A DNA stretch of 64,000 nucleotides, from positions 4,712,001 to 4,776,000 of the forward strand of contig NZ_AP021972.1 of the NCBI RefSeq assembly GCF_014168815.1, in the 5' to 3' direction. This document shows, piece by piece, positions 9,355-18,821 of the stretch; position 1 is the stretch's first letter, and every line of letters starts with the position of its first letter. The notes under the pieces were generated by a model, which was given only the letters and a program-made list of their open reading frames with translations, was not told where the DNA came from and searched no databases. Source of the DNA: Klebsiella sp. WP3-W18-ESBL-02 (GTDB lineage Bacteria; Pseudomonadota; Gammaproteobacteria; Enterobacterales; Enterobacteriaceae). The translations under genes and the position numbers were made by a program.

Positions 9355-9768
9355 AACGGCAAACTTCCTCAATGAAAAACACCATGCCATACAGGAATGG
9401 TATTCACTTGAAAGGGGGTGATTTGTGTTGCGTTTACTTTTAGAGGTTTTTAACGCGCAGTATCAGTATCATCTGTACGGTGTCTCGCGCAACCCTTTCA
9501 GAACAGGGCTTTTCACTGACAAAAATCATATTACTGCTAATTTCCACCAGTAATTATTTATAAGTTTTTGTTATAAAAACAAAATTTTTCCTCCATTTTC
9601 TATAAATCCCCTTCCGTAATTATTTTCGTTCAAAGATTCAAGTGAACGTTATTTGAACAATTCCAATAATGCGTGATCTGCCGCGCAAATAGTAAACAAA
9701 GCGACACGCGCCTCTGTTATTAACTTTTATGAGACATATTATTAACATCTTACAAGGAGAAAAAAAGC
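9355..9768. promoter_or_regulatory. gltP-acs divergent control region
   Basis: This 414-base gap without a gene is AT-rich and should hold the promoters of gltP (leftward) and acs (rightward). A strong ribosome-binding site, AAGGAG, precedes the acs ATG. Apart from the CRP-like site listed separately, no operator could be assigned with confidence. No remnant of nrfA is visible. Confidence 0.6.
9672..9687. promoter_or_regulatory. Possible CRP site upstream of acs
   Basis: CGTGA-TCTGCC-GCGCA matches the CRP pattern TGTGA-N6-TCACA at 7 of 10 positions and lies about 90 bases before the acs ATG. In E. coli acs is activated by CRP from tandem sites in this area. The match is moderate. Confidence 0.35.
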
Positions 9769-11727
9769 ATGAGCCAAATTCATAAACACCCTATTCCTGC
9801 AAATATTGCAGACCGCTGCCTGATAAACCCGGAGCAATACCTGGCCAAATACCACCAGTCAGTCACCAACCCGGACGCGTTCTGGGGTGAAGAGGGAAAG
9901 ATCCTCGACTGGATTCGGCCGTATACGAAAGTTAAAAACACCTCCTTTGCTCCCGGCAATGTCTCCATCAAATGGTACGAAGACGGTACGCTGAACCTGG
10001 CGGCTAACTGTCTCGACCGCCACCTGGCAACCCGCGGCGACCAGACCGCCATCATCTGGGAAGGCGACGATGCCAGCCAAAGTAAACACATTAGCTATCG
10101 CGAACTGCACCGCGATGTTTGCCGCTTCGCCAATACCCTGCTCTCTCTGGGCGTGAAAAAAGGCGACGTGGTGGCTATCTATATGCCGATGGTGCCGGAA
10201 GCGGCGGTGGCCATGCTGGCCTGCGCCCGCATTGGTGCCATCCACTCGGTGATCTTCGGCGGCTTCTCGCCGGAGGCGGTGGCCGGTCGCATTATTGATT
10301 CCAGCGCCCGCCTGGTCATTACCTCTGATGAAGGCGTGCGTGCCGGACGTAATGTGCCGCTGAAAAGGAACGTCGATGACGCGCTGAAAAACCCGAACGT
10401 CAAAACTATCGAAAACGTGGTGGTGCTCAAGCGCACCGGCGGCAACATCGATTGGTACGAAGGCCGCGACCTGTGGTGGCATGACCTGCTGGAAAACGCC
10501 AGCGACCAGCACCAGCCGGAAGAGATGAACGCCGAAGACCCGCTGTTTATCCTTTATACCTCGGGCTCCACCGGCAAGCCGAAAGGCGTGCTGCACACCA
10601 CCGGCGGCTATCTGGTGTACGCCGCAACCACCTTTAAATATGTCTTCGACTACCATCAGGGCGACATCTACTGGTGTACCGCCGACGTGGGTTGGGTTAC
10701 CGGCCACAGCTATCTGTTGTACGGACCGCTGGCCTGCGGCGCCACGACGCTAATGTTTGAAGGCGTGCCTAACTGGCCAACCCCGGCGCGCATGTGCCAG
10801 GTGGTTGATAAACATAAAGTGAATATTCTCTATACCGCACCAACCGCCATCCGCGCGCTGATGGCCGAGGGCGATAAAGCGACGACGGGCACCGATCGTT
10901 CATCGCTGCGCATCCTGGGTTCCGTAGGTGAGCCAATTAACCCGGAAGCCTGGGAATGGTACTGGAAGCAGATCGGCAACGAGAAGTGCCCGGTGATGGA
11001 CACCTGGTGGCAGACCGAAACCGGCGGCTTCATGATTACGCCGCTGCCGGGCGCTATCGAGCTGAAAGCGGGCTCCGCCAGCCGTCCGTTCTTCGGCGTA
11101 CAACCCGCGCTGGTGGATAACGAAGGCCATCCGCAGGAAGGGGCGACCGAAGGCAACCTGGTTATCACCGACTCCTGGCCGGGCCAGGCGCGTACCCTGT
11201 TTGGCGACCACGAGCGCTTTGAGCAAACCTACTTCTCCACCTTCAAAAACATGTACTTCAGCGGCGACGGCGCGCGTCGTGATGAAGATGGCTACTACTG
11301 GATCACCGGCCGCGTCGATGACGTGCTGAACGTCTCCGGCCACCGCCTTGGGACTGCAGAAATTGAATCGGCGCTGGTATCGCATCCGAAGATTGCCGAA
11401 GCGGCCGTCGTCGGCATTCCGCACAGCATTAAAGGCCAGGCCATCTACGCCTACGTCACGCTGAACCACGGCGAAGAGCCGACGCCAGCGCTGTACGCCG
11501 AGGTACGCAACTGGGTGCGTAAAGAGATTGGCCCGCTGGCAACACCGGACGTGCTGCACTGGACCGACTCGCTGCCCAAAACCCGTTCTGGCAAAATCAT
11601 GCGCCGCATTCTGCGCAAGATCGCTGCGGGCGACACCAGCAACCTCGGCGATACCTCAACGCTCGCCGATCCTGGCGTGGTGGATAAACTGCTGGAAGAG
11701 AAGCAGGCCATCACGATGCCGTCATAA
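9769..11727 (+). CDS. acs: Acetyl-CoA synthetase
   Basis: Encodes 652 residues, identical in length to E. coli Acs, of the AMP-forming acyl-CoA synthetase family. It turns acetate, ATP and CoA into acetyl-CoA in the cytoplasm through acetyl-AMP. The P-loop-like YTSGSTGKPKG motif lies near residues 264-274. The C-terminal domain ends with PKTRSGKIMRR, in which Lys609 is the residue acetylated by Pat and deacetylated by CobB in relatives. It is followed by yjcH and actP on the same strand, making the acetate scavenging operon. Confidence 0.97.
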   Translation: MSQIHKHPIPANIADRCLINPEQYLAKYHQSVTNPDAFWGEEGKILDWIRPYTKVKNTSFAPGNVSIKWYEDGTLNLAANCLDRHLATRGDQTAIIWEGDDASQSKHISYRELHRDVCRFANTLLSLGVKKGDVVAIYMPMVPEAAVAMLACARIGAIHSVIFGGFSPEAVAGRIIDSSARLVITSDEGVRAGRNVPLKRNVDDALKNPNVKTIENVVVLKRTGGNIDWYEGRDLWWHDLLENASDQHQPEEMNAEDPLFILYTSGSTGKPKGVLHTTGGYLVYAATTFKYVFDYHQGDIYWCTADVGWVTGHSYLLYGPLACGATTLMFEGVPNWPTPARMCQVVDKHKVNILYTAPTAIRALMAEGDKATTGTDRSSLRILGSVGEPINPEAWEWYWKQIGNEKCPVMDTWWQTETGGFMITPLPGAIELKAGSASRPFFGVQPALVDNEGHPQEGATEGNLVITDSWPGQARTLFGDHERFEQTYFSTFKNMYFSGDGARRDEDGYYWITGRVDDVLNVSGHRLGTAEIESALVSHPKIAEAAVVGIPHSIKGQAIYAYVTLNHGEEPTPALYAEVRNWVRKEIGPLATPDVLHWTDSLPKTRSGKIMRRILRKIAAGDTSNLGDTSTLADPGVVDKLLEEKQAITMPS

Positions 11728-11738
11728 CGACAGTTTGC

Positions 11739-11810
11739 CCGGTGGCACTGTGCTCACCGGGCCTACGCGAATTGTAGGCCGGATAAGACGCCAGTCGCCA
11801 TCCGGCAACA
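11739..11810. repeat. REP pair (BIME) between acs and yjcH
   Basis: One unit reads GCCCGGTGGCAC...ACCGGGCCTAC and the next GTAGGCCGGATAAG...CGCCATCCGGCA in inverse orientation. It lies inside the operon and could give acs mRNA a different stability from yjcH-actP mRNA. Confidence 0.75.
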
Positions 11811-11855
11811 GACAGCTCTAAAACAACAACAACCTGTACCTCTGGAGACTCTGTG

Positions 11856-12170
11856 ATGAATGATCAAATTTGTCAGCAGATAGAAGATAGTGCGCATTTC
11901 AGGGAGCTCGTCGAAAAACGGCAACGGTTTGCCACCTTCTTATCGCTGATTATGTTAGTCGTGTACGTCGGCTTTATTTTACTCATCGCTTTTGCCCCTG
12001 GCTGGCTTGGCACGCCGCTCCATCCGGGCACCAGCGTCACGCGCGGTATCCCGATTGGGATCGGTATTATCGTCATTTCCTTCCTGTTGACCGGCGTCTA
12101 TGTCTGGCGGGCTAACAACGAATTCGATCGCCTGAACAAGGCCGTACTGCGTGAGGTAAAAGCATCATGA
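11856..12170 (+). CDS. yjcH: DUF485 inner-membrane protein YjcH
   Basis: Encodes 104 residues, the E. coli YjcH length, with two membrane helices (about 25-47 and 63-85) and a conserved start HFRELVEKRQRFAT. DUF485 proteins almost always sit next to ActP-type acetate permeases and may be accessory subunits; the function is unproven. The ATG at 11856 is chosen over the GTG one codon earlier because it fits the TGGAG site at 11842-11846 and the E. coli start. It overlaps actP by four bases (ATGA). Confidence 0.92.
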   Translation: MNDQICQQIEDSAHFRELVEKRQRFATFLSLIMLVVYVGFILLIAFAPGWLGTPLHPGTSVTRGIPIGIGIIVISFLLTGVYVWRANNEFDRLNKAVLREVKAS

Positions 12171-13816
12171 AGAAAGTCCTGACGGCGCTTGCCGCCACAC
12201 TTCCTTTCGCAGCCAACGCGGCCGATGCGATTAGCGGGCACGTTGAGCGTCAGCCGACCAACTGGCAGGCGATTATCATGTTCCTGATTTTCGTTATGCT
12301 GACGCTGTATATCACCTACTGGGCCTCGAAGCGCGTACGTTCACGCAGCGATTACTACACCGCTGGCGGCAACATTACAGGGTTTCAGAACGGGCTGGCG
12401 ATCGCCGGTGACTTTATGTCAGCGGCGTCATTCCTCGGTATTTCCGCGCTGGTATACACCTCCGGCTACGATGGGCTGATTTACTCGCTCGGCTTCCTCG
12501 TTGGCTGGCCGATTATTCTGTTCCTGATTGCCGAACGTCTGCGTAATCTCGGTCGCTACACCTTCGCCGACGTCGCCTCTTACCGCCTGAAGCAGGGGCC
12601 AATCCGTATGCTTTCCGCCTGCGGTTCACTGGTGGTCGTGGCGCTGTACCTGATTGCCCAGATGGTGGGCGCGGGCAAGCTTATCGAACTGCTGTTCGGC
12701 CTTAACTACCACGTCGCCGTCGTGCTGGTGGGCGTGCTGATGGTGATGTACGTGCTGTTCGGCGGCATGCTCGCCACCACGTGGGTACAGATCATTAAAG
12801 CGGTACTGCTGCTGTTCGGCGCCAGCTTCATGGCCTTTATGGTGATGAAACACGTCGGCTTCAGCTTCAATAATCTGTTCACTGAAGCCATGGCGGTGCA
12901 CCCGAAAGGCGCAGCCATCATGAGCCCAGGCGGGCTGGTGAAAGACCCGATATCGGCGCTGTCGTTAGGCCTCGGCCTGATGTTCGGTACCGCTGGTCTG
13001 CCGCATATCCTGATGCGTTTCTTCACCGTCAGCGATGCGAGCGAAGCGCGTAAGAGCGTGTTCTATGCCACCGGTTTTATGGGTTACTTCTACATTCTGA
13101 CCTTTATCATCGGCTTTGGCGCGATCATGCTGGTAGGGGCAAATCCGGCGTTTAAAGATGCCGCGGGCGCGCTGATTGGCGGCAACAACATGGCGGCGGT
13201 TCACCTGGCCGATGCCGTAGGCGGTAACCTGTTCCTGGGCTTCATCTCTGCGGTCGCCTTTGCCACCATTCTGGCGGTGGTTGCTGGCCTGACGCTGGCG
13301 GGCGCTTCGGCGGTGTCTCACGACCTGTACGCTAACGTCTTTAAGAAAGGCGCGACCGAACGTGAAGAGCTGAAGGTTTCTAAAATCACCGTACTGGTGC
13401 TGGGCGTGGTGGCGATTCTGCTGGGTATTCTGTTCGAGAATCAGAACATCGCGTTCATGGTAGGCCTGGCGTTCTCCATCGCGGCAAGCTGCAACTTCCC
13501 GATCATTCTGCTCTCCATGTACTGGTCGAAGCTGACCACCCGTGGCGCGATGATTGGCGGCTGGCTGGGCCTGCTGACGGCGGTGGTGCTGATGATCCTC
13601 GGCCCAACCATTTGGGTGACGATCCTCGGTCACGAGAAGGCTATCTTCCCGTATGAATACCCGGCGCTGTTCTCGATTGCCATCGCCTTTATCGGGATCT
13701 GGTTCTTCTCTGCTACCGATAACTCCGCCGAAGGTAATCTTGAACGCGAGCAGTTCCGCGCGCAGTTCATTCGTTCGCAGACCGGTCTGGGCATCGACCA
13801 GGGCCGTGCGCATTAA
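12167..13816 (+). CDS. actP: Cation/acetate symporter ActP
   Basis: Encodes 549 residues of the sodium:solute symporter family, the E. coli ActP length. It has a cleavable-looking N terminus (MKKVLTALAATLPFAANAAD) and about 13 membrane helices. It includes the family stretch around GGNITGFQNGLAIAGDFMSA. It imports acetate and glycolate with cations to feed Acs. Translation is coupled to yjcH. The operon ends with a hairpin about ten bases after the stop. Confidence 0.95.
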   Translation: MKKVLTALAATLPFAANAADAISGHVERQPTNWQAIIMFLIFVMLTLYITYWASKRVRSRSDYYTAGGNITGFQNGLAIAGDFMSAASFLGISALVYTSGYDGLIYSLGFLVGWPIILFLIAERLRNLGRYTFADVASYRLKQGPIRMLSACGSLVVVALYLIAQMVGAGKLIELLFGLNYHVAVVLVGVLMVMYVLFGGMLATTWVQIIKAVLLLFGASFMAFMVMKHVGFSFNNLFTEAMAVHPKGAAIMSPGGLVKDPISALSLGLGLMFGTAGLPHILMRFFTVSDASEARKSVFYATGFMGYFYILTFIIGFGAIMLVGANPAFKDAAGALIGGNNMAAVHLADAVGGNLFLGFISAVAFATILAVVAGLTLAGASAVSHDLYANVFKKGATEREELKVSKITVLVLGVVAILLGILFENQNIAFMVGLAFSIAASCNFPIILLSMYWSKLTTRGAMIGGWLGLLTAVVLMILGPTIWVTILGHEKAIFPYEYPALFSIAIAFIGIWFFSATDNSAEGNLEREQFRAQFIRSQTGLGIDQGRAH

Positions 13817-13825
13817 TGTTATCCT

Positions 13826-13846
13826 CCCCGGCCTTCCAGGCCGGGG
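13826..13846 (+). terminator. Hairpin after actP
   Basis: A perfect 9-bp stem CCCCGGCCT/AGGCCGGGG with loop TCC lies 10 bases after actP. The T tract that follows is weak (ATCACAGTTTTA), so it may act as a partial terminator or an mRNA end protector. Confidence 0.65.
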
Positions 13847-13909
13847 ATCACAGTTTTATCCCCCGCAGATGAAGCCCGTCACGTTTATTCACCGGGAATA
13901 CGTATCCCA

Positions 13910-13939
13910 CTTCACAATGATTATTTCCAGGTTGTGAAG
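13910..13939. promoter_or_regulatory. Inverted repeat upstream of the first sugar-binding protein, possible operator
   Basis: CTTCACAA (13910-13917) and TTGTGAAG (13932-13939) form a perfect 8-bp inverted repeat with a 14-base spacer, about 165 bases before the gene at 14105. The left arm lies on the actP-proximal side. Symmetry and position suggest a regulator site. A second perfect palindrome, TTATTAGCTAATAA, lies at 14038-14051. The regulator is unknown. Confidence 0.4.
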
Positions 13940-14104
13940 CGCCTTCCACTCCAGAATTTTTCTCCGCTTTTTTTATTATTCTGCTCCCCTTACCCACTCG
14001 CTGACGAAAAATTATTTCTATGCTCCCCTGACTAATATTATTAGCTAATAACAAAAATAGCCTTTTATTAATTCATTGTATTTATCCTACAGGAGCAATA
14101 ATTC

Positions 14105-15400
14105 ATGAAACGTTTATTCTGCGTCAGCCTGCTCTGCGCGAGCGGCCTGCTAACGGCTGCCTCCAGCTTCGCTCAGCAGGATGTCACCCTCAGAATGTCA
14201 TGGTGGGGAGGGAAATCACGCCACGAAGTGATGCTCAAAGCGTTGGAAGACTTTGAAGCTCGTCATCCGGGGATTAAAGTGCACGCCGAGTATATGGGCT
14301 GGGACGGCTATCTTGAGCGCATGACCACGCAGATATCCGGCGGCCAGGAGCCGGATGTGATGCAAATTAACTGGCCCTGGTTCCCCATTTTTTCCCGCAC
14401 CGGCGATGGGTTTTACGATATCAACAAACTGGGTGATGTATTCGACCTCAGCCAGTATCCGGCGAAAGAATTAAAATCCACGACCATTAATGGCAAGCTA
14501 AATGCGATTCCCATTTCGCTGAACGTGCCCGGGTTTTATTACAATACGGAAACCTGGAAAAAGGCGAAGCTCACCTACCCGCAAAGCTGGGACGACCTGT
14601 TTGCCGCTGGCAAAATATTTAAAGCGCGGCTCGGCGATGAGTATTACCCGCTTATTTTTAACGATCAGGATACCTTCCTGATGGTGAACTGTTATATGTC
14701 GCAAAAGTACAATACGCCAATGTTTACCGCCGATGGTAACCACTTCGCCTGGAGCAAAGCGCAGTGGCATGAAGCCTTCAATTTTATTCAGCGTCTGGTC
14801 AACGATCACGTGATGCCCGGCCCGAAATACCTCGCCTCGTTCGGTAAATTCGATTTTATCGACAGCAAATACTGGCAGGACGGCAAATGGGCGGGCACCT
14901 ACACCTGGAACGTGGTGATTCAGTACTATGCGCCAAAGCTGACGCCGCCGGCGAAGCTGGTGCTGGGTGACTATGTCATGTACCCCGGAGCCACTAACGC
15001 CAGCGCCTATTTTAAAGTGTCGTTGACCTATGCCATCAGCAAGGTAACGAAGCATCCGAAGGAGGCGGCAAAGCTATTGAATTTCTTGCTCAACGATCCG
15101 CAGGCCATTGCAGCCATCAGGCTGGAGAACGGCATTCCGTTGAGCAGCATTGCGATCAAAACGCTCACCGACAACGGCACGCTGACCAATGACAATCCGT
15201 CGGTCGCCGGATTTAACGCCGCACAGAGGTTAACGTCTGAATCAACGGCCACGTCGTGGATGGAGGATCAGAAAATGCAGTCCTTTTTCAAGGAGGCGCG
15301 ACAGAATATGGACTACGGGCGGATGACGCCGGAACAGGCGGCAGATGACTTTGTGGCAAAGGCTGAGCGGTTGATGAAGCGGTCTGCAGCGCGTCATTAG
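14105..15400 (+). CDS. Secreted ABC-type sugar-binding protein (family 1), paralogue A
   Basis: Encodes 431 residues with a Sec signal peptide ending SSFA before QQDV, so it is periplasmic. The mature part has the pattern of COG1653 (UgpB/MalE-like) solute-binding proteins: LRMSWWGG near the start, EPDVMQINWPW, and a C-terminal HPKEAAKLLNFLLNDPQ. It is closely paralogous to the protein at 21869-23155, and by overall look resembles TogB-type oligosaccharide binders. The ligand is not known; the neighbouring alpha-mannosidase suggests a mannose-containing oligosaccharide. No permease or ATPase gene is adjacent, so it must work with transport subunits encoded elsewhere. Confidence 0.8.
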   Translation: MKRLFCVSLLCASGLLTAASSFAQQDVTLRMSWWGGKSRHEVMLKALEDFEARHPGIKVHAEYMGWDGYLERMTTQISGGQEPDVMQINWPWFPIFSRTGDGFYDINKLGDVFDLSQYPAKELKSTTINGKLNAIPISLNVPGFYYNTETWKKAKLTYPQSWDDLFAAGKIFKARLGDEYYPLIFNDQDTFLMVNCYMSQKYNTPMFTADGNHFAWSKAQWHEAFNFIQRLVNDHVMPGPKYLASFGKFDFIDSKYWQDGKWAGTYTWNVVIQYYAPKLTPPAKLVLGDYVMYPGATNASAYFKVSLTYAISKVTKHPKEAAKLLNFLLNDPQAIAAIRLENGIPLSSIAIKTLTDNGTLTNDNPSVAGFNAAQRLTSESTATSWMEDQKMQSFFKEARQNMDYGRMTPEQAADDFVAKAERLMKRSAARH

Positions 15401-15413
15401 CGGCGGTGATTGC

Positions 15414-15436
15414 CCCTCTCCCCACAGGGGAGAGGG
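15414..15436. terminator. Bidirectional CCCTCTCCC hairpin
   Basis: A 10-bp perfect stem CCCTCTCCCC/GGGGAGAGGG with loop ACA lies between two convergent genes, 13 bases after the binding-protein stop. No clear T tract follows. The same CCCTCTCCC core recurs in the hairpin at 25331-25371, so it is also a dispersed repeat. Confidence 0.6.
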
Positions 15437-15466
15437 TTGATGCCGCAGTCCGCGTCATTCGCTGCC

Positions 15467-18442
15467 TTACGGCAACATCAGCAGCAGCGTTTTAATCTCA
15501 AACGGCGTAAACATCAGCGTCACGCTTCCCTCGACGACCGCGATCTCCCCTTCCACCTCCTCCATCAGGTTGGCAAGGTAGCAGCACGTCACGCCCTCCG
15601 GTAACCGGAGCGTTGCCGCCGCCTGCACGCCGTCAAACTCATAGGCACGCAGCACCAGAGCGCGGACGTTTTCCGCTTTTTTGACCGTCTCCAGGCACAC
15701 ATGCGGCGAGTCGCAGGCCACAAACGATGCGCCCTCTTCGGCCTCCTGCGGCCGCGCAGCACCCTGATACACCCGCAGCGGGTTGTTGAATAAATACGCC
15801 TCGCGGTTTACTGCACCCACCACTTCATCGCCGCAGTGTGGGAACAGCGCATAGGAAAAACGATGCTCGCCGGCATCGGCGTTGACGCCCGGGTAGCGCT
15901 GCGAGCGCAGCAGATTGAGATCCAGCACGCCGTCTTTGGCGTAGTGCCCGTATTTACTGTCGTTCAGCAGCGCCACGCCGTAATCCGGCTGCGAGTAGTC
16001 AATCCACTTATGGGCACAAATCTCAAACTGCGCTGCGTCATAAACGTTATTGACCCTGGCGCTGCGGCGAATTTTGCCAAACTGAATGTCACAGCTTACC
16101 CGTTCGCTCAGCACGTTCACCGCAAAGGCGGTACGCAGCATTTTCTCGCGTTCATGCCAGTCCACGACGGTTTCAAAGGTCAGCCGTTTGCTGCCGGGTT
16201 GCAGGCTGATTTTCTGCGTCAGCGTCGAGCGACCATAGCGATAGTACTGCTCAACAACGGCGGCTGCGCCTTCGCGTCGGGCCGAAGTCGCGATCATCTC
16301 AAAGCACGCCGGTTCACGCTGACGGTAGGTAATGTCGATATCCCAGCAGTCGCCGCAGATGTCGTCATACACCGCCAGCCGGTTGCCGACGGTGCCAGGT
16401 TGCAGCAGCGAGCGGCCAGCCTGCTTGTCCACCAGCGCCACGATATGCCCCTGCGCATTAAACTCAACGCACAGCAGATCGTTTTCCAGCCGCTGCGGCT
16501 GCGCCACCGCCTGCGGAAGCGCCGCAGGCACGGTGGGTTCAACGATCCGATAACCAAATGCCGGTACCGCCACGCGTGCGGGCTGGCCCGCCAGCATCAG
16601 CCACTCTTCGCGATCGAAACCGCTCAGATTATGAATGACGAACGCATCGGGCCGCTCGCCTGCGCGCGCAAGGCCATCGCCGATGAATTGTTCCACCTGC
16701 GCCAGCAGCGCCTCATAGCGGGCGACAGATTCGTCGTACACGCGCTTGATGGATGAGCCCGGCAGAATATCGTGGAACTGGTACAACAGCGCTTCTTGCC
16801 AGATAGCCTCAAGCTGCGCCGTTGGGTACGCCGTTTCATCGTGCAGCCAGCGGCGGCTGGCGACAAACTCCAGCTCGCGCAGCGCATTTTCCAGCTTACG
16901 GTTAAACCACTTGTTGCGCGCCTGCGTTGTCAGCGTGCCCTGATGCTTCTCCAGATACAGCTCGCCGTGGTAATGCGGATAGCGCTCGCAGCGCTGGGCA
17001 ATATGCTGGAAGAAGTCGATGGCGTAGCCCTGCTTCACCGGCGCGATACCGCTGAGGTTTTTGATTCGCCGCAGCCGCGCCAGATGCTCTTCGCCAGGGC
17101 CCCCGCCGCCGTCGCCAATGCCAAACAGCATCAGCGCCTGGTCGCAGACGGCCGCTTCACGGTAGGCCGTTTCAATACGCCGAATGCTACGCGGCGCGGC
17201 TGGGCCGTTGTAGGTCTCTTCCGGCAGCATATGCGCCAGCACGCTGCTGCCGTCAATTCCGTGCCAGATAAACGTATGGTGGGGAAAGGCGTTATGCTCA
17301 TTCCACGACAGCTTCTGCGTCATAAAGTAGTCAACGCCAGACTTGCGCATAATCTGCGGTAGGTTGGCATTGTAGCCAAACACATCGGGCAGCCAGAGCA
17401 TCCGCGTCGTCTGGCCAAATTCACGCTGAAAGAACTGGCGGCCGTAGAGAAACTGACGCACCAGCGACTCACCGCTGGGCACGTTCGTATCCGCCTCTAC
17501 CCACATGTCGCCCTGAATCTCAAAACGCCCTTCTCGCACCTGATGCTGCACGCGCGCATACAGCTGCGGGTAGTCCTCCTTCACCCACTGAAACAGCTGC
17601 GGCTGGCTGGCGCCAAAATGGTAGTCCGGATCGTCGGCTAGCTGTGCCAACGCCGTCGCGAAGGTGCGCGCGCCCTTGCGTTTGGTTTCCCGGATCGGCC
17701 ATAACCAGGCAAGATCGATATGCGCATGGCCGATCCCCACCACGCTGACCGTCGGATCGCCGCCACGCTTATTAAGCTCTACCGCCAGCGCCCGCCGGCA
17801 GGCCGCAATCGCTTCATCATCGTAGCGGGACAGACCGTTAAGCGCCTCGCTCAGGCAGGACAACACGCGCTTGAAGCGGGCGCAAGCGCGATCCAGACAG
17901 CCCAGCAGATCGGCCAACACCCAGGCATCGTAGTAAAGATCGCGCAAAGCCGCATTGCAGGTGGCAATATGCGCCTGTGCCAGCACGCCGCTGCGCAGCG
18001 ATCCAAAGAGATCGTTACAGGCCAGATCCAGCCACAGATCGACCTCTCGCCGCCCCTCCAGCGGCAACACCACTTTCCCCGCCTGGCCAAGACTGGGCTC
18101 AAAGGTGGAGTCGACGTTGGTCAGCCCCCGCAGCGGCGTGCCGTCGCTCGCCACCACCAGCGCTTCGCCGCCGCAGTCGAACAGCACCACCGCCTCTTCC
18201 ACCTTCACACCGTCCGGCACCACGCCGCGCACGTTCACCCATGCACAGTCCCACAGCGCTCCCCAGCGTTCTCCGAGGTGAAATTCATGCGGCTCGCCCT
18301 GTTCACGCCGGGCAAAAGGCACCGGTTCTGGCGTCAAAAATCCATTTACCGTTAATTCACACACCGGCGTATAGATCGCCATTTTTATTTGTTGAATTTG
18401 ATAATCAATATCACGCAGTAATTTATCATCGAAGCTGAGCAT
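15467..18442 (-). CDS. GH38 alpha-mannosidase
   Basis: Encodes 991 residues with no signal peptide, so it is cytoplasmic. It belongs to glycoside hydrolase family 38, of the long Man2C1-like type. The zinc-binding motif GHAHIDLAWLWP is at about residues 238-249 and the nucleophile motif WLPDVFGYN at 350-358 (Asp353 expected). A further metal-site region is GIGDGGGGPGEEH. The C-terminal half is the beta-sandwich found in these enzymes. It should release mannose from alpha-mannosides after import. It is not the usual E. coli MngB context, since no PTS gene is present. The start at 18442 has an AAGGAA ribosome-binding site. Confidence 0.9.
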   Translation of the reverse strand: MLSFDDKLLRDIDYQIQQIKMAIYTPVCELTVNGFLTPEPVPFARREQGEPHEFHLGERWGALWDCAWVNVRGVVPDGVKVEEAVVLFDCGGEALVVASDGTPLRGLTNVDSTFEPSLGQAGKVVLPLEGRREVDLWLDLACNDLFGSLRSGVLAQAHIATCNAALRDLYYDAWVLADLLGCLDRACARFKRVLSCLSEALNGLSRYDDEAIAACRRALAVELNKRGGDPTVSVVGIGHAHIDLAWLWPIRETKRKGARTFATALAQLADDPDYHFGASQPQLFQWVKEDYPQLYARVQHQVREGRFEIQGDMWVEADTNVPSGESLVRQFLYGRQFFQREFGQTTRMLWLPDVFGYNANLPQIMRKSGVDYFMTQKLSWNEHNAFPHHTFIWHGIDGSSVLAHMLPEETYNGPAAPRSIRRIETAYREAAVCDQALMLFGIGDGGGGPGEEHLARLRRIKNLSGIAPVKQGYAIDFFQHIAQRCERYPHYHGELYLEKHQGTLTTQARNKWFNRKLENALRELEFVASRRWLHDETAYPTAQLEAIWQEALLYQFHDILPGSSIKRVYDESVARYEALLAQVEQFIGDGLARAGERPDAFVIHNLSGFDREEWLMLAGQPARVAVPAFGYRIVEPTVPAALPQAVAQPQRLENDLLCVEFNAQGHIVALVDKQAGRSLLQPGTVGNRLAVYDDICGDCWDIDITYRQREPACFEMIATSARREGAAAVVEQYYRYGRSTLTQKISLQPGSKRLTFETVVDWHEREKMLRTAFAVNVLSERVSCDIQFGKIRRSARVNNVYDAAQFEICAHKWIDYSQPDYGVALLNDSKYGHYAKDGVLDLNLLRSQRYPGVNADAGEHRFSYALFPHCGDEVVGAVNREAYLFNNPLRVYQGAARPQEAEEGASFVACDSPHVCLETVKKAENVRALVLRAYEFDGVQAAATLRLPEGVTCCYLANLMEEVEGEIAVVEGSVTLMFTPFEIKTLLLMLP

Positions 18443-18821
18443 GCAATATTCCTTTATAGGCGAAGGGCGGGCGGAAAGATAAATAAAGCGCAGGTAGTAG
18501 ATAAGTTATGAATATTGAAATCCGTGACTCGCGACAAAAACAGAAAAATAAGAAGGTAAATATTTAATACCTATTTATTTAATAAATAATTAATACTCAA
18601 TATATTTTCATGCTCAACTCCATCCTATTTATCCCTTAAGATTCATCTTGCATAAGATCACATTATTCACCGCAGCAGGTGATAAGCATCACGATTGCTT
18701 TATAAAAAAGAATGACGATGATCACTTTAAATTTTTAATCTCTGTGACCAGTACCTCATTTTCATCGTCGATGCGCCATAACGCGGCCTGAGCATGCCGC
18801 CGACGCGCGACATTTCAGGTC
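18443..18821. promoter_or_regulatory. Upstream region of the mannosidase gene with a CRP-like site
   Basis: This 379-base gap is AT-rich (notably 18540-18620) and should hold the promoter of the leftward mannosidase gene. GTGA-TAAGCA-TCAC at 18679-18692 is a symmetric match to the CRP core. It lies about 240 bases before the mannosidase ATG, far for a simple activator site. No terminator is obvious for the gene ending at 18822, so read-through into the mannosidase is possible. No open frame worth calling is present. Confidence 0.45.

Noticed and set aside
15836..16756. Long plus-strand open frame of about 300 codons within the mannosidase gene
   Set aside because: It is antisense to the well-supported GH38 gene, and its product is rich in Arg, His and Gln, as expected of a GC-rich shadow frame.
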